64,000 nucleotides of DNA from Brachionus manjavacas (GCA_019054805.1 JAHQIY010000002.1:9734001-9798000); one strand, 5' to 3'; positions 25,377 to 34,850 are shown, numbered from the stretch's first letter. Numbers and translations: made by a program. Notes: a model not told the origin generated them from the letters alone.

Positions 25377-25570
25377 TTAATTTGTCTTAGAAATAACTTC
25401 TAAAATTGCATCACCGGCATCTGTTCGATCAACACAGGCATTTTTTCTCAATATAAATTCATCAAGATAAGAGTTTAAAAATTTTCTTGACACCCCTCGC
25501 ATAACCTTGAATTGTGTTTTAGCTGAGCACCAGATAGATTCGATGCTATTTGTATGTGTACCATCTGGAT
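25377..25570 (-). pseudogene. Merlin transposase C-terminal fragment (left arm)
   Basis: The minus strand reads DGTHTNSIESIWCSAKTQFK, then YLDEFILRKN and a stop. HTNSIES-x-W carries the catalytic glutamate of Merlin/IS1016 DDE transposases, and YLDEF is the conserved motif after it. The frame continues upstream into the hAT-like element as an artificial start, so the fragment really begins at the insertion point (25570). The remainder of the gene is at 32406-32699. Confidence 0.8.
25563..25570 (+). repeat. hAT target-site duplication, copy 1
   Basis: ATCTGGAT abuts the TAGTGTTGG terminus at 25571 and recurs in the same orientation at 32398-32405 after CCAACACTA. Eight bases matches the hAT superfamily. 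It lies within Asp-Pro-Asp codons of the Merlin gene, so its removal restores the Merlin reading frame. Mirror copies are 30742-30749 and 37474-37481. Confidence 0.85.
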
Positions 25571-26545
25571 TAGTGTTGGTGTCCGTGCAAGCGGACAGTA
25601 AACGGGCCAAAAATTTTAAAAACCGTGACCGTGACCGTATTAACCGTTCCAATTTTGGCGGGCGGACTCTGGCCCGTTTATTTTGGCGGGCTAAATTTTG
25701 ACCCGTTTAATAAACGTTTAAAAATAAACGGGCGGTCCAAGAAACCGTTCCAATTTTGGCGGGCGGACTCTGGCCCGTTTATTTTGGCGGGCTAAATTTT
25801 GAACCGTTTAATAAACGTTTAAAAATAAACGGGCGGTCCAAGAAACCGTTCCAATTTTGGCGGGCGGACTCTGGCCCGTTTATTTTGACGGGCTAAATTT
25901 TGACCCGTTTAATAAACGTTTAAAAATAAACGGGCGGTCCAAGAAACCGTTCCAATTTTGGCGGACGGACTCTGGCCCGTTTATTTTGGCGGGCTAATTT
26001 TTGGCCCGTTTAATAACCGTTTAAAAATAAACGGGCGGTCCATGAAACCGTTCCAATTTTGGCGGACGGACTCTGGCCCGTTTATTTTGGCGGGCTAATT
26101 TTTGGCCCGTTTAATAACCGTTTAAAAATAAACGGGCGGTCCATGAAACCGTTCCAATTTTGGCGGACGGACTCTGGCCCGTTTATTTTGGCGGGCTAAT
26201 TTTTGGCCCGTTTAATAACCGTTTAAAAATAAACGGGCGGTCCATGAAACCGTTCCAATTTTGGCGGACGGACTCTGGCCCGTTTATTTTTGGCGGGCTA
26301 ATTTTTGGCCCGTTTAATAACCGTTTAAAAATAAACGGGCGGTCCATGAAACCGTTCCAATTTTGGCGGACGGACTCTGGCCCGTTTATTTTGGCGGGCT
26401 AATTTTTGGCCCGTTTAATAACCGTTTAAAAATAAACGGGCGGTCCATGAAACCGTTCCAATTTTGGCGGACGGACTCTGGCCCGTTTATTTTGGCGGGC
26501 TAATTTTTGGCCCGTTTAATAACCGTTTAAAAATAAACGGGCGGT
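25571..26545 (+). repeat. 101-bp monomer array 1
   Basis: About nine to ten head-to-tail copies of a 101-bp unit (CCGTTCC at 25745, 25846, 25947, 26048, 26149, 26250, 26352, 26453). One unit is 102 bp by an extra T. Each monomer contains the inverted pair GCCCGTTTATTTT / AAAATAAACGGGC and so can form its own hairpin. GC is near 45-50% in a ~20% GC background. Outer units read CCAAGAAACC and GGCGGGCGG; inner units read CCATGAAACC and GGCGGACGG. Confidence 0.95.
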
Positions 26546-26715
26546 CAAATAACCGGCCAGATTTTTGGCGAGCGTTAATTTTGCCGGTCAACTTGGCGGT
26601 CTTAATTTTGACAAAAAACAGGAAATAAATAAAAAATTAAGCTATCTTAATATATTTATTTTTTAAAAAAGTTATTTTTTAATTAGAAAAAAAAATAAAA
26701 AAATCTACGAAAAAA
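26546..26715 (-). repeat. inner end of the hAT-like element beside array 1
   Basis: It runs from the last monomer through CCGGCCAGATTTTTGGCGAG and GGTCAACTTGGCGG into an AT-rich tract with AAGCTATCTTAATATATTT. Equivalent copies are at 31421-31561 and 36440-36602 in the opposite orientation. None is present beside array 2. Confidence 0.75.
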
Positions 26716-28138
26716 AATGGTCAAGCAGTATTGTTCAGAGCTGGTTATCAATGAGTTATATTATGATTATGGAAATTGGAGTTTATGTGCCAGAAAAGAA
26801 AAATTAAACCCTATTTAAAATTACTATCTCTATTGTCTAAAAAATTATTTTAAATTTAATTTTGAGTCAATTTTTAAAGAAGAAAACATATCATATTTGA
26901 AAAAATTTCAATCGCATATTTGTAACAATTGCAGATTGGAGAGGTAAAAGTTAAGTTTAAAAATTGTTCACAGGCTTTTGTGGGTCACTTGCACCAGCTT
27001 TTTGGACCTAGACACTGTTAATTTAAATGTTAAATTACTCAAAATTTTTGTAAAATTTAATTTGTTTTGGTAATCTTAAAAATGATCCCTGTGGTCTAAA
27101 GTATCTTTGTGATACTGATATTTAAGATATTCTAAAATTAAATTGAATATTCATTTTTCAAATTTTTAATTAATGAGTGAAGTAATTTTTTAATGTGTAT
27201 AAAAAAAAAATAAATTTTCTTAAATTATCTTAATTTTTTTAAAAATTTCATAATTACAAGTTATGGAATAACTATTAATATTTAGTCAATAAAATATTTT
27301 ATCTAAATTTATTTTTAATACTTTATTTAAATTTTGCAAGGAGATTTCAAAATTTTTAGATAAAACTTTTATTATCTTTAAAAACTTCATTTTATGGTGT
27401 AAATTTACTTAAAAATACATGTTCAAAAATAGAAGTTATTTTTCAAATTTATTGTCGAATTTAAAAAATTTAGAGCCTTATTTTTTTTAAATTGATTTTG
27501 AATTATTTTTTTTAAAAAGACTTTTAAATATTTTTAAGTTAAAAAATTCATTAATTAACCATATTCTTTAATGTCTTTTTTAAAAGAAAGTTATTCATTT
27601 ATTTTTTATAGAAAAATAAATAAATTAAAAGATTTTTGTAAGAGATAAAGATATATCAAAAGCATGAATAAGTTTTTTTAAAGAATTTATAAAATATCAA
27701 ATGAATTATTCAATTCTATAGTAAATAAATACAAAGTATTGAAGATATAGAAATTCCGATGTTCTGAAATAAGCGATGAATTTGGATTCAATCAATTAGT
27801 TTTTTATCACAATTATTAAAATAATCAAAAGCTATTAAAAAACTTAATTTTTTTTAAAGGCAAAGTAATTTAGCTCATTTCATTTTAAAATATTTTTTGG
27901 TCGGAATCTTTGGTCGGAAAGAGAAATTTTAGAATCAGAGTTATTTCTAGAAAATTCTATAAAAAAATGAATTAAATTTTGTTAAATATTTTATTTGCTA
28001 AAAAAAAAAATCTCCTTATTTTAATTAAAATTAAAGTTTTTCATAAAATATATATGTAATGTCAAATTTAGTTTAGTTTAATAAAAATTAGTTTTCATTT
28101 TAAAAAGAACAATTTTAGTTTATTTTTTTTGTGTTTAC
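26716..28138. other. AT-rich region, no recognised gene (left arm)
   Basis: A short open stretch from an ATG at 26717 (starting MVKQYCSELVINELYYDYGN) has coding-like composition for ~35 codons, then stops; I do not recognise it. A CAGTGTCTAGGTCC-like sequence on the minus strand near 27020 has no visible partner. The ~80-bp dispersed repeat occupies 27991-28070. Otherwise there is nothing. The mirror copy is 35000-36440. Confidence 0.5.
27991..28070 (-). repeat. ~80-bp dispersed repeat, copy 2
   Basis: This is the palindrome mirror of the copy at 35079-35155 and an inverted copy of the one at 20044-20128. It lies just downstream of the last recognisable NOF-like 3' exon on the minus strand. 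Confidence 0.75.
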
Positions 28139-28246
28139 CTTTCAGTTTCAACACCATCTATGTTACAAAAAGTTTTTAAACTGCAAACTTCTTTGTTTTC
28201 ATATTCGTTAAATTTTGAATTTAAAAAAAATATTTTTCCCGATGAT
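28139..28246 (-). CDS. NOF-like transposase, late 3' exon (left arm)
   Basis: The exon starts after TTTTTAG and ends at CTGAAAG/GTAAAC, and is open throughout. It joins the preceding exon (two leftover bases at its GT donor) to read SSGKIFFLNSKFNEYENK and then VCSLKTFCNIDGVE, with two cysteines five residues apart. In the right arm the same exon has lost one T and one A and does not stay open. A final exon downstream was not identified. Confidence 0.45.
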
Positions 28247-28301
28247 CTAAAAATATTATAATATATTTACTAAATAAATAATTATCAATGAAAATTATTA
28301 C

Positions 28302-28657
28302 TTTATTGAAAATGCGGATGAAGAATTTATATTCATTGTGTTTGTTTGGCAAGAAGGATTAAAACAAACACTTTTCCATCTATAAGTTTGTAGAACTGAA
28401 TAAGCTTGAACGTAAGAATCATACTCAGATCCAAAACAGTCATAAACATACTCATTTTGATCAATTTTATTATTTTTTATAAAGCGAGAGTTATTTATCC
28501 ATTCTAATCTAGACATGGCCCAATTTTTTTCTCCTAAAAAAACATCAATTTTTCTCTTAAAATCTATGTAAAAGTGATCTAATTTAGGCACAAGAGTTTC
28601 ATATATTTTTTTTTTTTTTGTTGAATAAGATATAAGAAATGAGAATAAAATAATCAA
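28302..28657 (-). CDS. NOF-like transposase, C-terminal Cys-containing exon (left arm)
   Basis: The open frame carries KLDHFYIDFKRKIDVFLGEK, then EYVYDCFGSEYDSYVQAYSV, then YRWKSVCFNPSCQTN. A 'DCFGSEY ... W ... C-x4-C' segment is what I recall after the catalytic domain in NOF-like proteins and may be a small zinc-binding module. It ends at AATAAA/GTAATA with two leftover bases. The upstream acceptor is not resolved because a long A-run sits where it should be. The right-arm copy is interrupted by one extra A. Confidence 0.55.
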
Positions 28658-28909
28658 TTAAACACGTGTTTATGATTCTTTGATAAAAATTGTTGTTATA
28701 AAAAAATGAACCATTGCTCGGAACACAATTTTTAATTATTTCAATGTTTTGACAACTTTAAATTAAATTATAGAAATAAGGTTCTTTTTAGAGTAAAAAA
28801 AGAAACAAAATTACCAACGAATCAGTCCTGCTTTTTTTTTTTCATCTATTAATTCAATTTCTAAAATGAATTGGTAAATTAAAGTTTTTAAAATTTTTCT
28901 AAAAATTAC

Positions 28910-29570
28910 GTCTAATTGAGTCTAGTTTCGTTCCAAAATTTTCTGTCTTTTTCAAATAAAAGCCCTTCTGTCTTTTATTTTTTTTCCCTTTTTTCCATTT
29001 TTCTTTTTCGATCTTAATTATTTTATTACTGATAATATCTTTGTTAAAATTTGACTTCAACATGCTATCATTGTAATAAAGAATAAATTTTGAGTACAAA
29101 ATTTGATACACTGATCCTACAAATTGACTTGGCATCACTTTTCTATTTTTGAGAACGTTATTTTTTAAATGACCAAACCAGTTTTCTACTGGGTTATTAG
29201 TTAAAGATGTTTTGGAAAATGGCTGTTCTTGATGATTCAAAATAATTCCAGTCCATAATGGAATTATATAAAAATAATTTTCTATTATTTCAAATAATTG
29301 TGGACAAAAATAAGTATTCGATTCATAAACATTATCGGATTGTTTCTGAACTATATTTTTAATAGCCGTTGATAAGTTTTTCGTCACAAAATTGAAATGA
29401 ATTGTAAATGGAGATTTTTCTTTTAAGGATATTTTTGGTTTTTCAAGTTCGTTTTCAATTAATAATATTGTATCTGTTTGCTGATCATCGAATAAAACAT
29501 CATCAAATTTTCGCCTTCGAATAAGTGATTCAATTCTTGAATAAGAAGCTTTGCATGATTCATTGTAAAG
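28910..29570 (-). CDS. NOF-like transposase, exon 4 with catalytic Glu (left arm)
   Basis: The exon starts after TTCTTTTAG at 29570 in phase 0 (LYNESCKASYSRIESLIRRR) and is intact for 220 codons. NNPVENWFGHLKNN holds the likely catalytic glutamate (29184-29186), 232 codons after the second aspartate of exon 3 when joined; this spacing is long and would imply an inserted helical region. It ends at a probable GAC/GTAATT donor; a 46-bp mini-exon (28815-28860, 44 bp in the right arm) may follow. It faces the exon 1-3 block of its own arm, so on the minus strand it can join only exons 1-3 of the right arm (40780-37962). Confidence 0.7.
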
Positions 29571-30285
29571 CTAAAAGAATTTTATTTATCAATCAGTTTT
29601 AAAAAATTCCTTTAAAAAAAAGCAAAAAAGAGAAAAAAATTTAATAGGCTATAAAAATTTCCGAATCTTTTCAAAGAAAATAATTTTAAAATTATTTTGA
29701 CAAAAAATTGGGAATATTATTTTTGAGGTAGTTTTTATTTTGTCATTATGCCATTTTTATTATGTTTTATATTATGTCTTTTATTTGAAAAATCAGTTCT
29801 TAAATCAAAGATTTAATTGATGCTCTTTTTTTTGCTCTAAAGATAAATGAAATTGTTTAACATCTTTCAATACTAATAGTCAAGGGCTAAAACCACGATT
29901 TAAATTATATTTACTATTTTGTACCATTTTTAAAAAAAGTAATTTTTAATGGGTTTTTTTTTGAGAGTAAAATTTTTTCCCTAAAATGAGGAAAATCGGA
30001 ACGGAATTCAGGGGCCAAAAATGCGGAAGCAGAATATTTTCGAACATGCGAAAGATTTTTTTATTTTATTAATTAAAAAAATTTAAATTATCAATTATAA
30101 AAACAAGGGAATGTAATCAATATTTTAATTAAAAAAATTATTATATGCAAAATTCCGAACATAAACATTAACTAAGATGACTTACAATATTTTTACTCTT
30201 TGCTTTTACAAAGGATTTAATTTATGTGTATATTTTCCAATTCAATAATTTAACTCCTACATAATGGATTTTTTAATTCAAACTC
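29571..30285. other. part of intron 3 of the NOF-like gene (left arm)
   Basis: AT-rich sequence lies between the acceptor of exon 4 and the Merlin terminus. I see no gene or RNA. The mirror copy is 32866-33582. Confidence 0.6.
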
Positions 30286-30293
30286 AATAACGA

Positions 30294-30448
30294 GTGTCTT
30301 GTCACCACCATGGACAATTGTCCCGAACAATTGATAAAATGTAAATTGGCGCACACTAAAAAAATTAATTGTCCAGGTAAAAAAATATTTGTCCACTAAT
30401 TTAATTAATTGTCCATAAAAAAAACAAGTTTTTATGTCAATTAATTAG
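30294..30448 (+). repeat. Merlin terminus and subterminal repeats (left arm)
   Basis: It begins GTGTCTTGTCA, then the palindromic GGACAATTGTCC, followed by several spaced AATTGTCC / TTTGTCC words up to a TTAATTAG acceptor-like site. Subterminal repeats of this kind often serve as transposase binding sites; that role is inferred. Confidence 0.6.
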
Positions 30449-30749
30449 GTGGTGAAGGTAAAATCGTAGAGATTAACGAATCTCTTTTCGTTAAAGTGAA
30501 ACATCACATAGGGAAGGATCTGAAATTCTGGGTATTTGGAATGTATCAACGTGGAAAAGACCCAAAATGCCTGTTTGTTCAAGTCCCCAAACGAGACGCT
30601 TTCACTCTTCTTATTGTAATTTATGATAAATTTTGCCTAATACAATGATCTATACAGATTGTTGGAGTTCTTACACTCGTATCCGACAATTAGATAAAAG
30701 TTTCGAGCATAAGACTGTAAATCACGATCTACATTTTGTCGATCCAGAT
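30449..30749 (+). pseudogene. Merlin transposase middle fragment (left arm)
   Basis: It starts GGEGKIVEINESLFVKVKHH, continues with WVFGMYQRGKDPKCLFVQVP, and after a one-base frame slip reads IYTDCWSSYTRI and VNHDLHFVDP before the hAT-like insertion. The order VEI-D-ES, DCW and HTNxIE is the Merlin/IS1016 DDE signature. Here the first catalytic aspartate is asparagine (EINES, codon AAC), while the second (TDCW) is kept. Both arms share the D-to-N change and the frame slip. No N-terminal domain precedes it. Confidence 0.8.
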
Positions 30750-31369
30750 TAGTGTTGGACGCGGACAGAGCTAACCGGTCCAGAAACGGGCGGTTCATCG
30801 CGGTTGTTGGCCCGTTTATTTTGGCGGGCTAAATTTTGACCCGTTTAATAAACGTTTAAAAATTAAACGGGCGGTCCAAGAAACCGTTCCAATTTTGGCG
30901 GGCGGACTCTGGCCCGTTTATTTTGGCGGGCTAATTTTTGGCCCGTTTAATAAACGTTTAAAAATAAACGGGCGGTCCAAGAAACCGTTCCAATTTTGGC
31001 GGGCGGACTCTGGCCCGTTTATTTTGACGGGCTAAATTTTGACCCGTTTAATAAACGTTTAAAAATAAACGGGCGGTCCAAGAAACCGTTCCAATTTTGG
31101 CGGGCGGACTCTGGCCCGTTTATTTTGGCGGGCTAAATTATGGCCCGTTTAATAACCGTTTAAAAATAAACGGGCGGTCCATGAAACCGTTCCAATTTTG
31201 GCGGACGGACTCTGGCCCGTTTATTTTGGCGGGCTAATTTTTGGCCCGTTTAATAACCGTTTAAAAATAAACGGGCGGTCCATGAAACCGTTCCAATTTT
31301 GGCGGACGGACTCTGGCCCGTTTATTTTGGCGGGCTAATTTTTGGCCCGTTTAATAACCGTTTAAAAAT
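30750..31369 (+). repeat. 101-bp monomer array 2 (truncated)
   Basis: It begins at hAT terminus TAGTGTTGG, passes a unique ~60-bp lead (CGGACAGAGCTAACCGGTCC), then about five to six monomers in the same orientation as array 1. It breaks off inside a monomer at the palindrome centre and has lost the inner end found at the other three arrays. Confidence 0.92.
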
Positions 31370-31386
31370 ATTTTTTATTTTTTAAA

Positions 31387-31420
<34 letters not shown>

Positions 31421-31777
31421 CTAATTAAAAAATAACTTTTTTTTTAAAAAATAAATATATTAAGATAGCTTAATTTTTTATTTATTTCCTGTTTTTTGTC
31501 AAAATTAAGACCGCCAAGTTGACCGGCAAAATTAACGCTCGCCAAAAATCTGGCCGGTTATTTGACCGCCCGTTTATTTTTAAACGGTTATTAAACGGGC
31601 CAAAAATTAGCCCGCCAAAATAAACGGGCCAGAGTCCGTCCGCCAAAATTGGAACGGTTTCATGGACCGCCCGTTTATTTTTAAACGGTTATTAAACGGG
31701 CCAAAAATTAGCCCGCCAAAATAAACGGGCCAGAGTCCGTCCGCCAAAATTGGAACGGTTTCATGGACCGCCCGTTT
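31370..31777. other. asymmetric centre of the palindrome
   Basis: Array 2 stops inside a monomer at 31369 and passes into a T-rich tract (about 31370-31420, including a ~30-nt T run). Next comes the inner end of the hAT-like element (about 31421-31561), then two monomers of array 3 with no partner in the left arm. The same inner-end sequence is present beside array 1 (about 26546-26715, reverse complement) and array 4 (about 36440-36602), but is missing beside array 2. The centre is therefore a ~400-bp unpaired spacer with one inner end deleted. Confidence 0.8.
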
Positions 31778-32397
31778 ATTTTTAAACGGTTATTAAACGG
31801 GCCAAAATTTAGCCCGCCAAAATAAACGGGCCAGAGTCCGTCCGCCAAAATTGGAACGGTTTCATGGACCGCCCGTTTATTTTTAAACGGTTATTAAACG
31901 GGCCAAAATTTAGCCCGCCAAAATAAACGGGCCAGAGTCCGTCCGCCAAAATTGGAACGGTTTCATGGACCGCCCGTTTATTTTTAAACGGTTATTAAAC
32001 GGGCCATAATTTAGCCCGCCAAAATAAACGGGCCAGAGTCCGCCCGCCAAAATTGGAACGGTTTCTTGGACCGCCCGTTTATTTTTAAACGTTTATTAAA
32101 CGGGTCAAAATTTAGCCCGTCAAAATAAACGGGCCAGAGTCCGCCCGCCAAAATTGGAACGGTTTCTTGGACCGCCCGTTTATTTTTAAACGTTTATTAA
32201 ACGGGCCAAAAATTAGCCCGCCAAAATAAACGGGCCAGAGTCCGCCCGCCAAAATTGGAACGGTTTCTTGGACCGCCCGTTTAATTTTTAAACGTTTATT
32301 AAACGGGTCAAAATTTAGCCCGCCAAAATAAACGGGCCAACAACCGCGATGAACCGCCCGTTTCTGGACCGGTTAGCTCTGTCCGCGTCCAACACTA
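31562..32397 (-). repeat. 101-bp monomer array 3
   Basis: About eight monomers in inverted orientation end at CCAACACTA (32389-32397). It is the mirror partner of array 2 with about two extra monomers towards the centre. Confidence 0.93.
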
Positions 32398-32405
32398 ATC
32401 TGGAT
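32398..32405 (+). repeat. hAT target-site duplication, copy 2
   Basis: ATCTGGAT follows CCAACACTA and matches 25563-25570 in direct orientation. Confidence 0.85.
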
Positions 32406-32699
32406 CGACAAAATGTAGATCGTGATTTACAGTCTTATGCTCGAAACTTTTTATCTAATTGTCGGATACGAGTGTAAGAACTCCAACAATCTGTATAGAT
32501 CATTGTATTAGGCAAAATTTATCATAAATTACAATAAGAAGAGTGAAAGCGTCTCGTTTGGGGACTTGAACAAACAGGCATTTTGGGTCTTTTCCACGTT
32601 GATACATTCCAAATACCCAGAATTTCAGATCCTTCCCTATGTGATGTTTCACTTTAACGAAAAGAGATTCGTTAATCTCTACGATTTTACCTTCACCAC
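32406..32699 (-). pseudogene. Merlin transposase middle fragment (right arm)
   Basis: This is the mirror of 30449-30749, with the same EINES substitution, the same frame slip and the same TDCW motif. On the minus strand it is the upstream partner of the C-terminal fragment at 25377-25570 across the hAT-like insertion. Confidence 0.8.
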
Positions 32700-32857
32700 C
32701 TAATTAATTGACATAAAAACTTGTTTTTTTTTTTATGGACAATTAATTAAATTAGTGGACAAATATTTTTTTACCTGGACAATTAATTTTTTTAGTGTGC
32801 GCCAATTTACATTTTATCAATTGTTCGGGACAATTGTCCATGGTGGTGACAAGACAC

Positions 32858-32865
32858 TCGTTATT
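32858..32865 (+). repeat. Merlin target-site duplication, second copy
   Basis: TCGTTATT immediately follows the Merlin terminus (CAAGACAC) and matches 25241-25248 in direct orientation. Confidence 0.8.
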
Positions 32866-33582
32866 GAGTTTGAATTAAAAAATCCATTATGTAGGAGTTA
32901 AATTATTGAATTGGAAAATATACACATAAATTAAATCCTTTGTAAAAGCAAAGAGTAAAAATATTGTAAGTCATCTTAGTTAATGTTTATGTTCGGAATT
33001 TTGCATATAATAATTTTTTTAATTAAAATATTGATTACATTCCCTTGTTTTTATAATTGATAATTTAAATTTTTTTAATTAATAAAATAAAAAAATCTTT
33101 CGCATGTTCGAAAATATTCTGCTTCCGCATTTTTGGCCCCTGAATTCCGTTCCGATTTTCCTCATTTTAGGGGAAAAAAATTTTACTCTCAAAAAAAAAC
33201 CCATTAAAAATTACTTTTTTTAAAAATGGTACAAAATAGTAAATATAATTTAAATCGTGGTTTTAGCCCTTGACTATTAGTATTGAAAGATGTTAAACAA
33301 TTTCATTTATCTTTAGAGCAAAAAAAAGAGCATCAATTAAATCTTTGATTTAAGAACTGATTTTTCAAATAAAAGACATAATATAAAACATAATAAAAAT
33401 GGCATAATGACAAAATAAAAACTACCTCAAAAATAATATTCCCAATTTTTTGTCAAAATAATTTTAAAATTATTTTCTTTGAAAAGATTCGGAAATTTTT
33501 ATAGCCTATTAAATTTTTTTCTCTTTTTTGCTTTTTTTTAAAGGAATTTTTTAAAACTGATTGATAAATAAAATTCTTTTAG
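32866..33582. other. part of intron 3 of the NOF-like gene (right arm)
   Basis: AT-rich mirror of 29571-30285. It ends in AAATTCTTTTAG, the acceptor of exon 4 on the plus strand. Nothing else is recognised. Confidence 0.6.
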
Positions 33583-34243
33583 CTTTACAATGAATCATGC
33601 AAAGCTTCTTATTCAAGAATTGAATCACTTATTCGAAGGCGAAAATTTGATGATGTTTTATTCGATGATCAGCAAACAGATACAATATTATTAATTGAAA
33701 ACGAACTTGAAAAACCAAAAATATCCTTAAAAGAAAAATCTCCATTTACAATTCATTTCAATTTTGTGACGAAAAACTTATCAACGGCTATTAAAAATAT
33801 AGTTCAGAAACAATCCGATAATGTTTATGAATCGAATACTTATTTTTGTCCACAATTATTTGAAATAATAGAAAATTATTTTTATATAATTCCATTATGG
33901 ACTGGAATTATTTTGAATCATCAAGAACAGCCATTTTCCAAAAACATCTTTAACTAATAACCCAGTAGAAAACTGGTTTGGTCATTTAAAAAATAACGTT
34001 CTCAAAAATAGAAAAGTGATGCCAAGTCAATTTGTAGGATCAGTGTATCAAATTTTGTACTCAAAATTTATTCTTTATTACAATGATAGCATGTTGAAGT
34101 CAAATTTTAACAAAGATATTATCAGTAATAAAATAATTAAGATCGAAAAAGAAAAATGGAAAAAGGGAAAAAAAATAAAAGACAGAAGGGCTTTTATTTG
34201 AAAAAGACAGAAAATTTTGGAACGAAACTAGACTCAATTAGAC
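33583..34243 (+). CDS. NOF-like transposase, exon 4 (right arm, frameshifted)
   Basis: Phase 0 on the plus strand, so it can follow exon 3 at 25081 across an 8.5-kb intron. It is the same as the left-arm exon 4 except for one extra A in a run near 33940 (A5 against A4), which breaks the frame just before NNPVENWF. The glutamate codon is at 33968-33970. The rest of the exon is preserved in the shifted frame. The difference is purely homopolymer length, so an assembly error is as likely as a mutation. Confidence 0.6.
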
Positions 34244-34292
34244 GTAATTTTTAGAAAAATTTTAAAAACTTTAATTTACCAATTCATTTTAG

Positions 34293-34336
34293 AAATTGAA
34301 TTAATAGATGAAAAAAAAAGCAGGACTGATTCGTTG
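34293..34336 (+). CDS. possible mini-exon 5 of the NOF-like gene (right arm)
   Basis: 44 bp lie between CATTTTAG and GTAATT. They complete the split codon of exon 4 and give 14 codons (ELIDEKK and on to DSL) ending in phase 0. It contains an A-run of 9 here and 11 in the left arm, which would shift the frame there. It is supported only by splice sites and phase. Confidence 0.35.
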
Positions 34337-34493
34337 GTAATTTTGTTTCTTTTTTTACTCTAAAAAGAACCTTATTTCTATAATTTAATTTAAAGTTGTC
34401 AAAACATTGAAATAATTAAAAATTGTGTTCCGAGCAATGGTTCATTTTTTTATAACAACAATTTTTATCAAAGAATCATAAACACGTGTTTAA

Positions 34494-34850
34494 TTGATTA
34501 TTTTATTCTCATTTCTTATATCTTATTCAACAAAAAAAAAAAAAATATATGAAACTCTTGTGCCTAAATTAGATCACTTTTACATAGATTTTAAGAGAAA
34601 AATTGATGTTTTTTTAGGAGAAAAAAATTGGGCCATGTCTAGATTAGAATGGATAAATAACTCTCGCTTTATAAAAAAATAATAAAATTGATCAAAATGA
34701 GTATGTTTATGACTGTTTTGGATCTGAGTATGATTCTTACGTTCAAGCTTATTCAGTTCTACAAACTTATAGATGGAAAAGTGTTTGTTTTAATCCTTCT
34801 TGCCAAACAAACACAATGAATATAAATTCTTCATCCGCATTTTCAATAAA
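34494..34850 (+). CDS. NOF-like transposase, C-terminal exon (right arm, frameshifted)
   Basis: Mirror of 28302-28657. An extra A near 34676 in the IKNN codons introduces a stop. Downstream the DCFGSEY and CFNPSCQ motifs are intact in the shifted frame, and the donor AATAAA/GTAATA is at 34850. Confidence 0.5.

Larger units (their letters stand above)
16780..31369 (+). repeat. left arm of ~29.5 kb palindrome
   Basis: Every landmark has a reverse-complement partner to the right. Paired coordinates sum to ~63041-63051 for the outer part (for example 22262 with 40780, and 25249 with 37795) and to ~63147-63151 inside the first 101-bp array. The 103-bp step is explained by one extra 101-bp monomer plus two single-base indels in array 1 against array 4. 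By eye the arms are almost identical, and differences are mostly homopolymer lengths. The arm carries host-like exon, accessory gene, split NOF-like transposase, Merlin pieces and two arrays. Confidence 0.93.
25571..32397. mobile_element. hAT-like fold-back element made of tandem arrays
   Basis: The termini are TAGTGTTGG (25571-25579) and CCAACACTA (32389-32397), flanked by the 8-bp duplication. Next to the termini both ends hold CGGACAG and then GC-rich arrays of a 101-bp monomer in inverted orientation, giving a fold-back architecture like Drosophila FB. No hAT transposase (dimerisation-domain motif) is visible, so it is non-autonomous. In the present palindrome the stretch between the ends also contains inverted NOF-like and Merlin segments, so the original element was much shorter. 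The mirror equivalent is 30750-37473. Confidence 0.75.
25249..32857 (-). mobile_element. Merlin (IS1016-like) DNA transposon, split by nested insertion
   Basis: Imperfect terminal inverted repeats begin GGGTCTTGTCA at 25249 and GTGTCTTGTCA on the other strand at 32857, and both reach GGACAATTGTCCCG about 30 bp in. They are flanked by direct TCGTTATT duplications. Inside are a Merlin-type transposase middle (32406-32699) and C-terminus (25377-25570), which become adjacent if the hAT-like insertion (25571-32397) and one 8-bp duplication are removed. The transposase N-terminus is missing. The element sits antisense in intron 3 of the NOF-like gene. The mirror equivalent is 30294-37795 on the plus strand, sharing the central sequence. 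Confidence 0.8.

Noticed and set aside
25507-26402. Plus-strand frames over the Merlin C-terminus and the 101-bp array
   Set aside because: One is antisense to the Merlin fragment, the other is a translation of tandem monomers.
26990-27040. CAGTGTCTAGGTCC on the minus strand as another hAT terminus
   Set aside because: No inverted partner or 8-bp duplication found nearby.
25571-31369. The whole palindrome as a single giant fold-back transposon
   Set aside because: No target-site duplication or shared termini seen at 16780 and 46270; duplications belong to the nested Merlin and hAT-like elements instead.
28899-34201. Exon 4 blocks as independent genes convergent with exons 1-3 in each arm
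   Set aside because: They lack a start, begin at a splice acceptor in phase 0, and carry the Glu motif missing from exons 1-3, so joining across the centre fits better.
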